From: an uncultured Lachnospiraceae bacterium
GTDB lineage: Bacteria > Bacillota > Clostridia > Lachnospirales > Lachnospiraceae
Length of the DNA: 27,630 nucleotides
Direction: 5' to 3'
Assembly: GCA_910585995.1 (NCBI GenBank)
Contig: CAJUGG010000011.1
Span: 1-27,630 of the forward strand
Below are positions 1 to 8,200 of the stretch, piece by piece (positions within the stretch are counted from its first letter, which is position 1; every line of letters begins with the position of its first letter). The notes under the pieces were generated by a model, which saw nothing but the letters and a program-made list of their open reading frames with translations, was not told the DNA's origin and did no database searches. The position numbers and the translations under genes are program-made.

Positions 1-1
1 C

Positions 2-769
2 CGTAATCATTTATATACGGTTCCTGTGGCAGTTCCCAAAAGCATAGAAGAACAAAAGAAAATAGCAAGGATGCTTAGTATAATTGATGAGAAAGTAAAA
101 CTTAATATAAGGATAAACGATAATTTAGAGCAGCAAGCTCAAGCAATTTTTGAAAAAGAGTTCTTGGAGGTTCAAACACTCCCTGAAGGCTGGAAACAGG
201 CAAGCCTCATAGACATTGCAGAGTATCTAAACGGTCTTGCAATGCAAAAATATCGACCATCAGATAGAGAAATTGGCATTCCTGTCCTCAAGATTAAGGA
301 ACTTCGTCAGGGCTGTTGCGATGATAGTAGTGAACTATGTTCCCCTAACATTAAAAGCAATTATATCATTCATGATGGTGATGTTATTTTCTCTTGGTCA
401 GGTAGTTTACTTGTTGATTTATGGTGCGGTGGCATTTGTGGACTCAACCAACATTTGTTCAAAGTAACTTCGACGAAATATGACAAGTGGTTCTATTACG
501 CATGGACAAAATATCATCTCAATCGCTTTATTGCTGTCGCCGCTGATAAAGCAACTACAATGGGACATATTAAGCGTGATGAATTAAAAAAAGCCAAAGT
601 ACTTATCCCTGAGGAAGGTGCCTACAAACGAATAGGTAAGCTACTCAAGCCCACTTATGACCTGATAATCACTAATCGGATTGAAAACAAGCAACTTAGC
701 ATGGCAAGGGATACCCTTCTACCCATGCTCATGGCTGGCAAGATCGACATATCTGCTATCCATTTCTAA
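2..769 (+). CDS. hsdS: Type I restriction-modification specificity subunit HsdS, 3' part (start outside window)
   Basis: The reading frame is open from the first complete codon, so the gene begins upstream of the window; the GTG at 26 is not a real start because coding sequence (a VPVPKS-like end of TRD1) continues in front of it. HsdS provides DNA target recognition for the HsdR2M2S complex. Visible are the central coiled-coil connector (SIEEQKKIARMLSIIDEKV, then INDNLEQQAQAIF), a second target recognition domain (about codons 60-210), and the conserved C-terminal helix ending IENKQLSMARDTLLPMLMAG. Codons 38-42 (INDNL) lie exactly on a 15-bp recombination site that recurs three more times in the locus, so this TRD2 is probably one of at least two interchangeable cassettes. 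Family assignment is secure; that this copy is the expressed one is inferred from its intact frame. Confidence 0.93.
   Translation, partial: RNHLYTVPVAVPKSIEEQKKIARMLSIIDEKVKLNIRINDNLEQQAQAIFEKEFLEVQTLPEGWKQASLIDIAEYLNGLAMQKYRPSDREIGIPVLKIKELRQGCCDDSSELCSPNIKSNYIIHDGDVIFSWSGSLLVDLWCGGICGLNQHLFKVTSTKYDKWFYYAWTKYHLNRFIAVAADKATTMGHIKRDELKKAKVLIPEEGAYKRIGKLLKPTYDLIITNRIENKQLSMARDTLLPMLMAGKIDISAIHF
113..127 (+). repeat. hsdS inversion site A+ (ATAAACGATAATTTA)
   Basis: A 15-bp sequence inside hsdS encoding I-N-D-N-L. The identical 15-mer occurs at 859-873 (opposite strand) and 3339-3353 (same strand), and 13 bp of it at 4022-4034 (opposite strand). Placement at the coiled-coil/TRD2 junction, next to a tyrosine recombinase gene, is what an hsdS shuffling site should look like. 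Confidence 0.85.
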
Positions 770-784
770 GCCACCCATAGACTC

Positions 785-804
785 GAAAATCGCTTTGCGA
801 TTTC
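785..804. terminator. Short hairpin just after hsdS
   Basis: AAATCGC (787-793), a TTT loop and GCGATTT (797-803) form a 7-bp stem 16 nt after the hsdS stop. There is no clean T-run on either strand, so termination is only a possibility. It sits between the TRD2 cassette end and inversion site A-, and would be carried along when the cassette flips. Confidence 0.25.
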
Positions 805-858
805 CTCGTTACCGCCGCATTTTAATTTAGAATAAGATTTTTGTTTGTGAAGCGGCGA

Positions 859-873
859 TAAATTATCGTTTAT
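859..873 (-). repeat. hsdS inversion site A-
   Basis: Reverse complement of the 15-mer at 113-127. Read on the minus strand it again encodes I-N-D-N-L, followed by about 30 codons to a stop. Inversion between 113-127 and this site would therefore end the upstream HsdS shortly after the connector, giving an OFF or half-subunit form, while storing TRD2-A in reverse. Confidence 0.8.
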
Positions 874-911
874 AATTCTAATTATCATAGAAAGTCGAGG
901 TGATAAACCAT

Positions 912-1385
912 ATGATTTTATACCATGCAAGTAAAGTAGTCGTCGAATTTCCAGAGATACGTAAAACAAGATATACAAAAGATTTTTCATGGGGATTTTA
1001 TTGTACGAATAATCTCGAACAGGCAATACGCTGGGCGAATCGTGGAGAGGGTGATCCAATTATCAATTATTATTCCTATCAACCAGTAGGTAAATTGTCA
1101 GTCTTAAAATTTGAACAAATGACGGATGAATGGCTGGAGTTTATTGCAAGATGCAGAAGCGGAGAGACTCATTCGTACGATATTGTGGAAGGCCCTATGG
1201 CAAACGATACCATTTGGAATTATGTAAATGATTTTCTTGCAGGAAGAATAAGCAGAAAACAGTTTTGGGTGTTGGCAGAATTTAGATATCCAACACATCA
1301 GATGAGCTTTCACACTTTGTCAGCTCTAAATTGTTTGACCTATGAAAGGAGTGAGATTATTTATGACAGAAAAAGAAAAAAATGA
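912..1385 (+). CDS. DUF3990 family protein, ADP-ribosyltransferase-like fold
   Basis: I chose the ATG at 912 (157 residues) because GAGGTG lies about 10 nt upstream; the earlier GTG at 900 overlaps that ribosome binding site. The protein opens with ILYHAS, has KDFSWGFYCT about 20 residues later, and ends in a conserved FHTLSALNCLTYERSEIIYD-type stretch. This matches my memory of DUF3990, a family placed in the ADP-ribosyltransferase fold superfamily (Tyr-His near the N-terminus, then G-F-Y-x-T). It overlaps the next gene by 23 bp, so the two are probably translationally coupled. The pair sits between hsdS and the recombinase, inside the invertible locus. A toxin or phage-defence role is inference; the target is unknown. 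Confidence 0.75.
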   Translation: MILYHASKVVVEFPEIRKTRYTKDFSWGFYCTNNLEQAIRWANRGEGDPIINYYSYQPVGKLSVLKFEQMTDEWLEFIARCRSGETHSYDIVEGPMANDTIWNYVNDFLAGRISRKQFWVLAEFRYPTHQMSFHTLSALNCLTYERSEIIYDRKRKK

Positions 1386-1806
1386 TTATTTTTATGTATG
1401 CTCTTTAATTGAGTATATTGCACGTGAGACAAAAAATAAACGTGGAAAGATTACAAAAATTCTTGGCAAAAAAGGGGTGGAAAAGCTTTTATATGATGCG
1501 GAAGTCAATCACTGCCTTTCTTTTGAGCAAGTGAGTGATGAGGTAATCGAACAGTATCAAATACCAGGTGGGGATTTTGATACAATTACAGAATGTAAGT
1601 ATACCATTCCTAGTTTTATGGATATTGGAAAATTGTATAGTATCATGATTGAGGATTGCGCAGAAGAAGGAAAAGAAGTGGATGAATTATTAAAAATATT
1701 TTCTTCGTTTATCAGCGATAAAATCTCCGATTTTCAGACGGATGTTTATTATCAAAATCCTAGTTATTTGGAATGTTCTTATCAAGCTGGGTATTTATTG
1801 GATTGA
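1363..1806 (+). CDS. DUF3791 domain protein, partner of the DUF3990 gene
   Basis: The ATG at 1363 has AAAGGAG about 10 nt upstream, whereas the ATG at 1342 is inside that ribosome binding site region; 147 residues. The N-terminal part (about residues 3-70: EKEKNDYFYVCSLIEYIARETK ... KKGVEKLLYDAEVNHCLSF) fits DUF3791, a short helical domain often encoded beside DUF3990 proteins in gut Firmicutes. The C-terminal half is acidic and helical and I do not recognise it. The 23-bp overlap with the preceding gene suggests a stoichiometric pair; an antitoxin or immunity function is a guess from that arrangement. Confidence 0.7.
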   Translation: MTEKEKNDYFYVCSLIEYIARETKNKRGKITKILGKKGVEKLLYDAEVNHCLSFEQVSDEVIEQYQIPGGDFDTITECKYTIPSFMDIGKLYSIMIEDCAEEGKEVDELLKIFSSFISDKISDFQTDVYYQNPSYLECSYQAGYLLD

Positions 1807-1825
1807 AATCTTTAGATTTTTGGCA

Positions 1826-1846
1826 ACTCTCAGCGGTGGCGAGAGT
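1826..1846 (+). other. Small hairpin between the DUF3791 gene and the recombinase
   Basis: ACTCTC (1826-1831) and GAGAGT (1841-1846) form a 6-bp stem. GGTGGC in its loop can alternatively pair with GCCACC at about 1862-1867. It may be a weak attenuator in the leader of the recombinase gene; no T-run follows. Confidence 0.3.
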
Positions 1847-1905
1847 ATAATCAAAAGAACTGCCACCTGTTTGTCGTTCTCTTAAATAACATATAAGGAG
1901 AACCA

Positions 1906-2892
1906 ATGATGAAAGAACAAATAATCAATGAGATACAGAGGAAGATGTTGCCATATTTGAATAATGAGCAATTAATACAGCTTAAAGATATACTGAATAA
2001 AACCATGTATAAGGTAGTAATCAATAAAAGTGAAGATACAGATAGGCATAAAGAATATGATATGATTGAAATGTTTATTTCTGCCAAACGTATTGAAGGG
2101 TGTTCAGAAAAAACGCTACATTATTACAAAAAAACGATTGAATCTATGGTGTTAGGTATTAAGAAAACACCTCCACAAATCACCACAGATGATCTTAGGA
2201 GATATTTAACTAATTATCAATTACAAAGAAAGTCCAGCAAAGTAACGATAGATAATATCCGGCGGATTTTATCGAGTTTCTTTTCGTGGCTTGAGGATGA
2301 GGATTTTATTCTAAAAAGTCCAGTGCGCAGGATACATAAAGTAAAGACTGCTAAAATAGTTAAGGATACTTATACAGACGAAGCACTAGAACTGATGAGG
2401 GATAATTGTACGACTGTCCGGGATCTGGCGATGATTGATTTACTTGCTTCTTCAGGTATGCGCGTTGGAGAGATGGTGGCGCTAAACAGAGATGATATAA
2501 GCTTTAATGAGCGTGAGTGTGTAGTTTTTGGTAAAGGAAGTAAAGAGCGCTTAGTTTATTTTGATGCAAGAACTAAGATACATTTACAGAATTATCTGAA
2601 CAGTCGAACAGATAATAATCTTGCTTTGTTTGTATCATTAAAAGCACCATATGAACGACTGTTGACTGGGGGTGTGGAGACACGATTGAGGGAATTGGGC
2701 AGGCGCTTGAATCTTCCCAAAGTGCATCCACATAAATTTCGCAGAACATTAGCAACCACAGCAATAGACAAAGGAATGCCTATAGAGCAAGTACAACAAC
2801 TTTTAGGGCATCAAAAAATTGATACTACTATGCATTATGCAATGGTAAAACAGCAGAATGTGAAGTTGGCACATAGAAAATATATTGGGTAG
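1906..2892 (+). CDS. Tyrosine recombinase (phage integrase family), probable hsdS invertase
   Basis: 328 residues with AAGGAG 7 nt before the ATG (a second ATG follows at once). An N-terminal SAM-like core-binding domain spans roughly residues 48-140, and the catalytic domain shows the full set: R186 (SSGMRVGEM), K210 (FGKGSKER), H276-x-x-R279 (HPHKFRRTLA), H302 (LLGHQKIDT) and Y311 (MHYAMV). It is therefore likely active. It lies between two hsdS modules and is flanked by opposed copies of the 15-bp site, so catalysis of hsdS inversion is the natural role (family knowledge plus context). The gene lies inside the largest possible inversion segment (113-4034), so its own orientation may change. 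No excisionase or phage genes accompany it, which argues against a prophage integrase. Confidence 0.92.
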   Translation: MMKEQIINEIQRKMLPYLNNEQLIQLKDILNKTMYKVVINKSEDTDRHKEYDMIEMFISAKRIEGCSEKTLHYYKKTIESMVLGIKKTPPQITTDDLRRYLTNYQLQRKSSKVTIDNIRRILSSFFSWLEDEDFILKSPVRRIHKVKTAKIVKDTYTDEALELMRDNCTTVRDLAMIDLLASSGMRVGEMVALNRDDISFNERECVVFGKGSKERLVYFDARTKIHLQNYLNSRTDNNLALFVSLKAPYERLLTGGVETRLRELGRRLNLPKVHPHKFRRTLATTAIDKGMPIEQVQQLLGHQKIDTTMHYAMVKQQNVKLAHRKYIG

Positions 2893-2903
2893 GAGTGATA
2901 TCA

Positions 2904-3362
2904 ATGAAATGGGGAGACCTGATTAGCCTTGAATATGGTAAGCCAGTAAAGGATAAAGTTAGTAAAAATGGACCAGTTCCAGTTTATGGAACTAATGGAC
3001 AAATCGGAACATCCTATTTACCACCATTATGTAAGTATCCTTCTTTTATTGTGGGAAGAAAAGGTGCATATAGGGGGATACACTATTCAAAAGTTCCGTT
3101 TTCGGTAATTGATACTGCTTTTTATGTGAAGCCAATCTCTGATATAATTGATTTGAAATGGGCATACTATAAATTTCTCACATATGATATTAATCGGATG
3201 GATAGTGGGTCTGCGATTCCTTCAACTGACAGGTATGAAATATACGGAATAGATGTGGAAATACCATCAATTATAGAACAAAAAAAGGTTGTTAAAATTT
3301 TAGATTCATTAGAAAATAAGATTCTGATTAATAATGAAATAAACGATAATTTAGCGTCTTAG
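2904..3362 (+). CDS. hsdS: HsdS half gene (TRD1 plus connector), truncated at the inversion site
   Basis: The ATG at 2904 has AGGAG 8 nt upstream (2891-2895), overlapping the recombinase stop; the GTG at 2895 is within that signal. The 152-residue product begins MKWGDLISLEYGKPVKDKV, a typical HsdS TRD start (GxLxxLxxGK), and ends with the connector helix IIEQKKVVKILDSLENKI ... INDNLAS, then a stop. A full HsdS has two TRDs and about 370-420 residues, so this is half a subunit in the present orientation. Inverting 3339-4034 would fuse residue 150 in frame to the silent cassette and give about 370 residues. It could be inert, act as a half-S subunit, or be a TRD1 reservoir. Confidence 0.85.
   Translation: MKWGDLISLEYGKPVKDKVSKNGPVPVYGTNGQIGTSYLPPLCKYPSFIVGRKGAYRGIHYSKVPFSVIDTAFYVKPISDIIDLKWAYYKFLTYDINRMDSGSAIPSTDRYEIYGIDVEIPSIIEQKKVVKILDSLENKILINNEINDNLAS
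3339..3353 (+). repeat. hsdS inversion site B+
   Basis: Identical to the 15-mer at 113-127 and in the same reading frame (I-N-D-N-L) of the hsdS half gene, three codons before its stop. It is the partner of the inverted copy at 4022-4034. Confidence 0.85.
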
Positions 3363-4021
3363 AGGTTGAGATTGGAGACATCCAGTTCGCCGGACATCAA
3401 CTTTGGTAATAAGCTATCACGAGTCTTAGCTAATGACTGATTTTCAATGGTGTTAGAGGCAATCAAGTCATACATTGGTGTAACAATACTGCAAAATTCC
3501 TCTATAACAGGATCGGGAGGTAGCAAAATCGAGAACTCAAGGGTAGCTTTAGGAGTTGCTCGTTGGCGACTGTTTGTTGATCCTGTTGTGTGTGAGCAAA
3601 GATGATGGAGAAATGGCACACTGTCAATGATGGAATATATGTAGTCTCTCTGCCCTTCTTTCTTTGCTTCATAGACTATAAATTCGGTGGAGCAAACAGG
3701 ATGTCCTGAAAGACACATCGGTCTCCATATTCGCTTGGTATCAGGATTGAGTTTTGAAATCATTACCGAATCTGATGTTAAGATATACTTGTTGCTCTTG
3801 ATACCAGATGCAATTTCAAACACTGGAAAATGCTGCTCATCAAAGGCTGGAATGCTATAGTGTTCTACCAAAACATCAGGATTCTTTGCCGGAGACCAGC
3901 TGTCAGTATTTATTGTTGCAATTTTTCCTAAAGTAGACGGTTGCCAATCTGAAGGAGCAGACCCACCAAATGGTTCATAAGCAATAAACCACGACTGGAA
4001 AGTAGAACGAGTTTGCCCGGT
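3359..4021 (-). pseudogene. hsdS: Silent HsdS TRD2 cassette stored in reverse
   Basis: On the minus strand the frame is open from the inversion site at 4022-4034 to a stop at 3359-3361, with no start codon of its own. It encodes the second half of an HsdS: a connector (TGQTRSTFQSWFIAYEPFGG), a TRD2 beginning about 30 codons in (DWQPSTLGKIATI), and the family C-terminal helix IENQSLAKTRDSLLPKLMSG. A TTG about 50 codons in is only a chance start. The segment is exactly 221 codons after the NDNL of the site, so inversion joins it in frame to either upstream hsdS module. It is called a pseudogene only because it is promoterless and startless now; it appears fully intact. Confidence 0.85.
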
Positions 4022-4034
4022 TAAATTATCGTTT
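4022..4034 (-). repeat. hsdS inversion site B-
   Basis: Reverse complement AAACGATAATTTA, 13 bp shared with the other three sites and in frame with the silent cassette (N-D-N-L). It marks the right boundary of the shuffling region, 57 bp before the hsdR start. Confidence 0.8.
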
Positions 4035-4090
4035 TCACCTCAACACCCCATAAATCGCCATTCTAAGAATCAACAGGGAGGATTAGCAAC

Positions 4091-7000
4091 ATGATTTTTA
4101 CAGAAGATACATTTGAACAAGCAATCATAGAGTTATTTGAGAATATGGGCTATATCCATCTCTATGCTCCTGAATTGGAACGAGATTATGCTAGTCCTTT
4201 ATTAGATCATATTTTGCAGGAAAGTATAATTCGCATCAATAAAAATTTGCCAAGGGAAGCCATAGAAGAAGCGATTGCAAAACTAAAAGACTTTGATACG
4301 GGTAGTTTAATACAAAAGAATATGATTTTTATGGATTATCTGCAAAATGGTATTCCAATCAAGTATTTTGCAGATGGTGAAGAAGTATCCTCCATAGTGC
4401 GGTTAGTGGATTATGAAAAAATCCAGAACAATACATTTCATGTAGTAAATCAGTTTACTTTTTTAGAAAATGGAAATAATCGCAGACCAGATGTTATCTT
4501 GTTTATCAACGGATTGCCTCTTGTACTGATGGAACTGAAAAGCCCATCGAAAGATGAGGTTAGTGTGGAGAATGCCTATCATCAGATTCGGAATTATATG
4601 CAGGATATTCCATCTATATTCTGTTATAATGCCATCTGCGTGATCAGTGATCTGTCAATTAACAAGGCTGGAACCATTACTTCCGGATTGGATCGTTTTA
4701 TGGAATGGAAGACCAAAGATGGAAACTATGAGGATACGGCATATGTACAATTTGATACCTTTTATCAAGGGATGTTTCCCAGAGAGCGATTGTTGGATAT
4801 TTTGAAAAACTTTATTCTATTTTCGGGTGACGGGCAAAATCCAGTGAAGATATTAGCTGGTTATCATCAATATTTTGCGGTTCTAAAGGCAGTTGAAAAA
4901 GCGAAGATTGCTACGCAGACTGATGGTAAAGGTGGTGTATTTTGGCATACACAAGGAAGTGGAAAATCACTGTCCATGGTGTTTTATGCACATTTATTAC
5001 AGAAGGTGCTGAACAGTCCAACCATTGTGGTAATGACAGACCGCATTGATTTGGATGATCAACTCTACACACAGTTTTCCAAATGTGCCTTATTTTTGCG
5101 CCAGACTCCTATACAGGCAAAAAGTAAAGAACATTTAAAAGAGTTGTTGGATGGACGGGCTGCCAATGGAATTATTTTTACAACTATGTTTAAGTTTGAG
5201 CGAGGAGAACATCCACTGTCAGAACGTAGGAATATTGTTGTTATGGCAGATGAAGCGCATCGTGGTCAATATGGATTTGATGAGAAGATTTTGATAAAGG
5301 AGAATGAACAAGGAGAAAAAGAAGCATATACAGTCATTGGCAATGCCCGTATTATTCATGATGCGCTTCCCAATGCTACTTTTATTGGATTTACGGGGAC
5401 GCCAATTTCTGCGAAAGATCGTAATACCAGAGAAGTTTTTGGTGATTATATTGATATATATGATATGACACAAGCAGTAGAAGACGGAGCTACTCGTCCA
5501 GTTTACTATGAAAGTCGTGTCGTTCATCTGAAATTGGATCAAAATACGTTGGCATTGATTGATTCTACATATGATATTTTAGAACAGCAATCAGATTCTG
5601 AAACCATCGAAAAGAGCAAAAAGATGTTGGGACAGATGGAAAGTGTATTGGGTGCAGATTCTACTATACAGTCTTTGTGTGAAGATATCGTATCTCATTA
5701 TGAGAAATATCGTGCTCATTTACTGACAGGTAAAGCGATGGTCGTGGCTTATTCCCGAACAATCGCTATGAAAATATATCGGAAATTATTGGAAATGCGG
5801 CCCGAATGGAAAGAAAAAATTGGTGTTGTGATGACGGGCGGAAATAATGATCCGGAGGATTGGAAAAAAATTATCGGTACAAAAGCGCATAAAGAAGAAT
5901 TGGCCAGAAAATTTAAAGATAATAATGATCCAATGAAGATTGCAATTGTAGTTGATATGTGGCTGACAGGTTTTGATGTGCCATCGCTGGCAACCATGTA
6001 TATCTACAAACCAATGCATGGTTATAATTTAATGCAGGCGATTGCTCGTGTAAATCGGGTTTTTCAAGATAAAGAAGGCGGTTTGATCGTGGATTATGTA
6101 GGGATTGCATCTGCATTAAAAGCAGCCATGAAAGAGTATACCAAAAGGGATCAGTCCAGATATGGAGATATGGATATTTCAAAAGTTGCCTATCCTAAGT
6201 TTCAGGAAAAGCTTCAGGTTTGCAAAGATTTATTACATGGATTTGACTATAGTGGATTTATTGGTGGTTCTCCATTAATCATGGCAAAACTGGTTACAGG
6301 AGGGGCAAATTATGTACTTGATGCCCGGATGCCGGAGAAAAAGGAACTCTTTTTAAAAGAAGCCATGTTGTTAAAACAATCACATTCCCTTTGTTCTAGT
6401 ATGACTACGGATCAAGAGAGGCATGAGGCTGCTTTTATGGAAGCGATTCGTTCTACTGTTATAAAAGTTACTTATGGTGGTAAGGGAGGAAAGACACTTT
6501 CTCTAAAAGAAATCAATACACAAATCAATGAACTTTTAAAAGCCAGTATCCAAAGTGAAGGCGTGATCAGGTTGTTTGACAGCAAGGTGGTCGGAGAAAA
6601 ATTTAATCTGTTTGATCCGGTTGTTTTAGAAGAGATCTCCAGGATGAAAGAGAAAAATATTGCGGTGGAGATTTTGAGAAAATTGATGGCAGAGCAGGTA
6701 TCTTTTTATAAGCGTACCAATGTGGTTCAGTCTCAAAAATTTTCGGAAAAAATCACACAGTTAATGAATGCATATTACAACGGTCTGATTACAAATGAAG
6801 AAGTGATTAAGGAGCTTTTAGAGGCAGCAAAAGAGATTACAGAATTGTATAAAAATGGTAAAAGGCTTGGACTTACGCAGGAAGAATTGGCTTTTTATGA
6901 TGCTCTGACAAAACCAGAACATATTGTGGATTTTTATAAAAATAATGAACTGATTGCTCTGACAAAAGAATTGACTGAAATGCTTCGCAAAAACCGCACG

Positions 7001-7261
7001 ATTGATTGGCAGAAAAAAGAAACTGCACGTGCAAGTATGAGAAAGATGGTTAAGAGGCTGTTAAAAAAATATGACTATCCTCCGGAAAAATATGATACAG
7101 CCATTCATACGGTGATTAGTCAATGCGAGATGTGGGTGGATCATGATATGGGATCTAATACAGATGATAGAGAATACAGCTATAATTATGATAATATTTC
7201 TAAAGTGAATGAATTAAAAGTGGCAGAAGATGCTATATTATATGATTCTCATATGCTTTAG
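4091..7261 (+). CDS. hsdR: Type I restriction enzyme R subunit HsdR
   Basis: 1056 residues, normal for the family, with GGGAGG 9 nt before the ATG. It is the motor and nuclease subunit that translocates DNA towards the bound complex and cleaves unmodified DNA. The PD-(D/E)xK nuclease site is visible (D134 in RRPDVILF; E148-x-K150 in MELKSP). The SF2 helicase motifs follow in order: Walker A W285HTQGSGKS, D387EAH, F434TGTP, and motif VI Q649AIARVNR. The C-terminal third (about residues 740-1050) matches the helical DUF3387-type domain that docks on HsdM/HsdS. No truncation or missing key residue is seen. It lies downstream of the invertible block, so its transcription either reads through that block or uses a promoter I could not identify in the 57-bp gap. 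Confidence 0.96.
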   Translation: MIFTEDTFEQAIIELFENMGYIHLYAPELERDYASPLLDHILQESIIRINKNLPREAIEEAIAKLKDFDTGSLIQKNMIFMDYLQNGIPIKYFADGEEVSSIVRLVDYEKIQNNTFHVVNQFTFLENGNNRRPDVILFINGLPLVLMELKSPSKDEVSVENAYHQIRNYMQDIPSIFCYNAICVISDLSINKAGTITSGLDRFMEWKTKDGNYEDTAYVQFDTFYQGMFPRERLLDILKNFILFSGDGQNPVKILAGYHQYFAVLKAVEKAKIATQTDGKGGVFWHTQGSGKSLSMVFYAHLLQKVLNSPTIVVMTDRIDLDDQLYTQFSKCALFLRQTPIQAKSKEHLKELLDGRAANGIIFTTMFKFERGEHPLSERRNIVVMADEAHRGQYGFDEKILIKENEQGEKEAYTVIGNARIIHDALPNATFIGFTGTPISAKDRNTREVFGDYIDIYDMTQAVEDGATRPVYYESRVVHLKLDQNTLALIDSTYDILEQQSDSETIEKSKKMLGQMESVLGADSTIQSLCEDIVSHYEKYRAHLLTGKAMVVAYSRTIAMKIYRKLLEMRPEWKEKIGVVMTGGNNDPEDWKKIIGTKAHKEELARKFKDNNDPMKIAIVVDMWLTGFDVPSLATMYIYKPMHGYNLMQAIARVNRVFQDKEGGLIVDYVGIASALKAAMKEYTKRDQSRYGDMDISKVAYPKFQEKLQVCKDLLHGFDYSGFIGGSPLIMAKLVTGGANYVLDARMPEKKELFLKEAMLLKQSHSLCSSMTTDQERHEAAFMEAIRSTVIKVTYGGKGGKTLSLKEINTQINELLKASIQSEGVIRLFDSKVVGEKFNLFDPVVLEEISRMKEKNIAVEILRKLMAEQVSFYKRTNVVQSQKFSEKITQLMNAYYNGLITNEEVIKELLEAAKEITELYKNGKRLGLTQEELAFYDALTKPEHIVDFYKNNELIALTKELTEMLRKNRTIDWQKKETARASMRKMVKRLLKKYDYPPEKYDTAIHTVISQCEMWVDHDMGSNTDDREYSYNYDNISKVNELKVAEDAILYDSHML

Positions 7262-7268
7262 TGTGCTC

Positions 7269-7300
7269 AAGGCGGCCCAGGCTTTTGGCGGGCCGCCTTT
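7269..7300. terminator. Terminator between hsdR and the convergent nitroreductase gene
   Basis: AAGGCGGCCC (7269-7278) pairs with GGGCCGCC followed by TTT (7290-7300) across an 11-nt loop. The GC-rich stem with A and T flanks can serve both converging genes. Confidence 0.75.
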
Positions 7301-7317
7301 GGGTATGTAGATCTCCT

Positions 7318-8109
7318 TTATTTCCACAAGATATCCCCAGCCCTGCGCGGTGCAGTACGGCGGTAGGTGACGCGGGGGTAGCCTAAGAGCATACAGCAGG
7401 CGATTTGTTTTTTATCGATGCCCAGCCATTCCTGCAAGGTGGTGCTTTCGCTTACCATGCGCATCATGTAGCCGCTGTACAGGGCGCCGCCGCCTTCGGC
7501 AACGGTCATGTTTTCAATATTGGATGCGGCCAGTCCTCCGCCGAGAGGGTCGTCTGCGGCGATCACCAGGAACGAAGTACAGTTGAAAAACAGGGTATCA
7601 TTTTTGGGGTCTTTTTGGTATCTTTCGTAAAAACGGGAGAACAGAAAGTGCCAGGAAGGGTCGGTGTGCTGCAGAGCTTCCAGCACATGGGGCATCTCCT
7701 GCCAGACAAGCTGCTTCCATTCTTCCAGGTGTTCTTGTACCAGGATAAAGCGACAGTCCTGTCGGTTCATGCCAGTGGCGGTGTAGCGGCCGGCATCCAA
7801 GATGCGTGATAATTTTTCTCTGGAGATGGGTTCGTCGGTAAAATTGCGGATGCTTCGGCGGAATTTTACTGCGCGCAGATAGGTGGAGGGGTCCAGATGA
7901 AAGGTCTTGGGATCGTATTCTTCCACATCTGCCATATCATATTCGGGGATGGAGACAGCAGCTTGCGGACAGATGGCAACACAATGGCCGCAAAGAATAC
8001 ATTTTTTCAGAGATTGTGCCTTACCGTCCACGACTTTGATAGCTCTGCCAGGGCAGTCCCGTTCACATGCTTTGCATCCTGTGCATTTTTCGGTATTGAT
8101 TTGTATCAT
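7318..8109 (-). CDS. Nitroreductase family protein with N-terminal 2x[4Fe-4S] ferredoxin domain
   Basis: I chose the ATG at 8109 (263 residues) because AAGGAGG lies 7 nt upstream; the longer frame from 8151 passes through that site. Two bacterial ferredoxin clusters are seen at the N-terminus: CTGCKACERDCP and CILCGHCVAICP. A nitroreductase-fold FMN domain follows (about residues 70-263), with the FRRSIRNFTDEPISREKL signature that binds FMN phosphate and the GYPRVTYRRTAPR C-terminus. Members are thought to pass electrons from ferredoxin-like clusters to FMN for reducing nitro or quinone-like substrates in anaerobes; the true substrate is unknown. It lies downstream of the BlaI-fusion gene on the same strand, separated by about 90 bp that includes a hairpin. 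Confidence 0.9.
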   Translation of the reverse strand: MIQINTEKCTGCKACERDCPGRAIKVVDGKAQSLKKCILCGHCVAICPQAAVSIPEYDMADVEEYDPKTFHLDPSTYLRAVKFRRSIRNFTDEPISREKLSRILDAGRYTATGMNRQDCRFILVQEHLEEWKQLVWQEMPHVLEALQHTDPSWHFLFSRFYERYQKDPKNDTLFFNCTSFLVIAADDPLGGGLAASNIENMTVAEGGGALYSGYMMRMVSESTTLQEWLGIDKKQIACCMLLGYPRVTYRRTAPRRAGDILWK

Positions 8110-8165
8110 AGTGTTTCCTCCTTGTCTGTGGATCAGTATAGTTGACTTCAAATTATTTATTCATG

Positions 8166-8200
8166 ACAATAGAAGACTCGCGAAGCGTGGATTCTATTGT
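8166..8200. terminator. Hairpin immediately after the BlaI-fusion stop codon
   Basis: ACAATAGAA (8166-8174) and TTCTATTGT (8192-8200) form a 9-bp outer stem with a further imperfect CGC/GCG inner stem. It starts at the base after the stop codon of the upstream minus-strand gene. No strong T-run follows, so it may be a weak terminator or an mRNA 3' stabiliser. Confidence 0.45.

Noticed and set aside
766..1059. Minus-strand ORF ending in a cysteine/lysine-rich tail
   Set aside because: It opposes the DUF3990 gene. Its last third only shows what HsdS would read after inversion (INDNL then a short tail), so it is not a gene.
4035..4090. Promoter for hsdR between the inversion site and its start
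   Set aside because: No pair of -35/-10 hexamers with acceptable spacing was seen; only the ribosome binding site is clear.
5749..6182. Several minus-strand ORFs inside hsdR
   Set aside because: hsdR has an intact frame with all motifs in this stretch, and the opposing frames have no ribosome binding sites or family resemblance.
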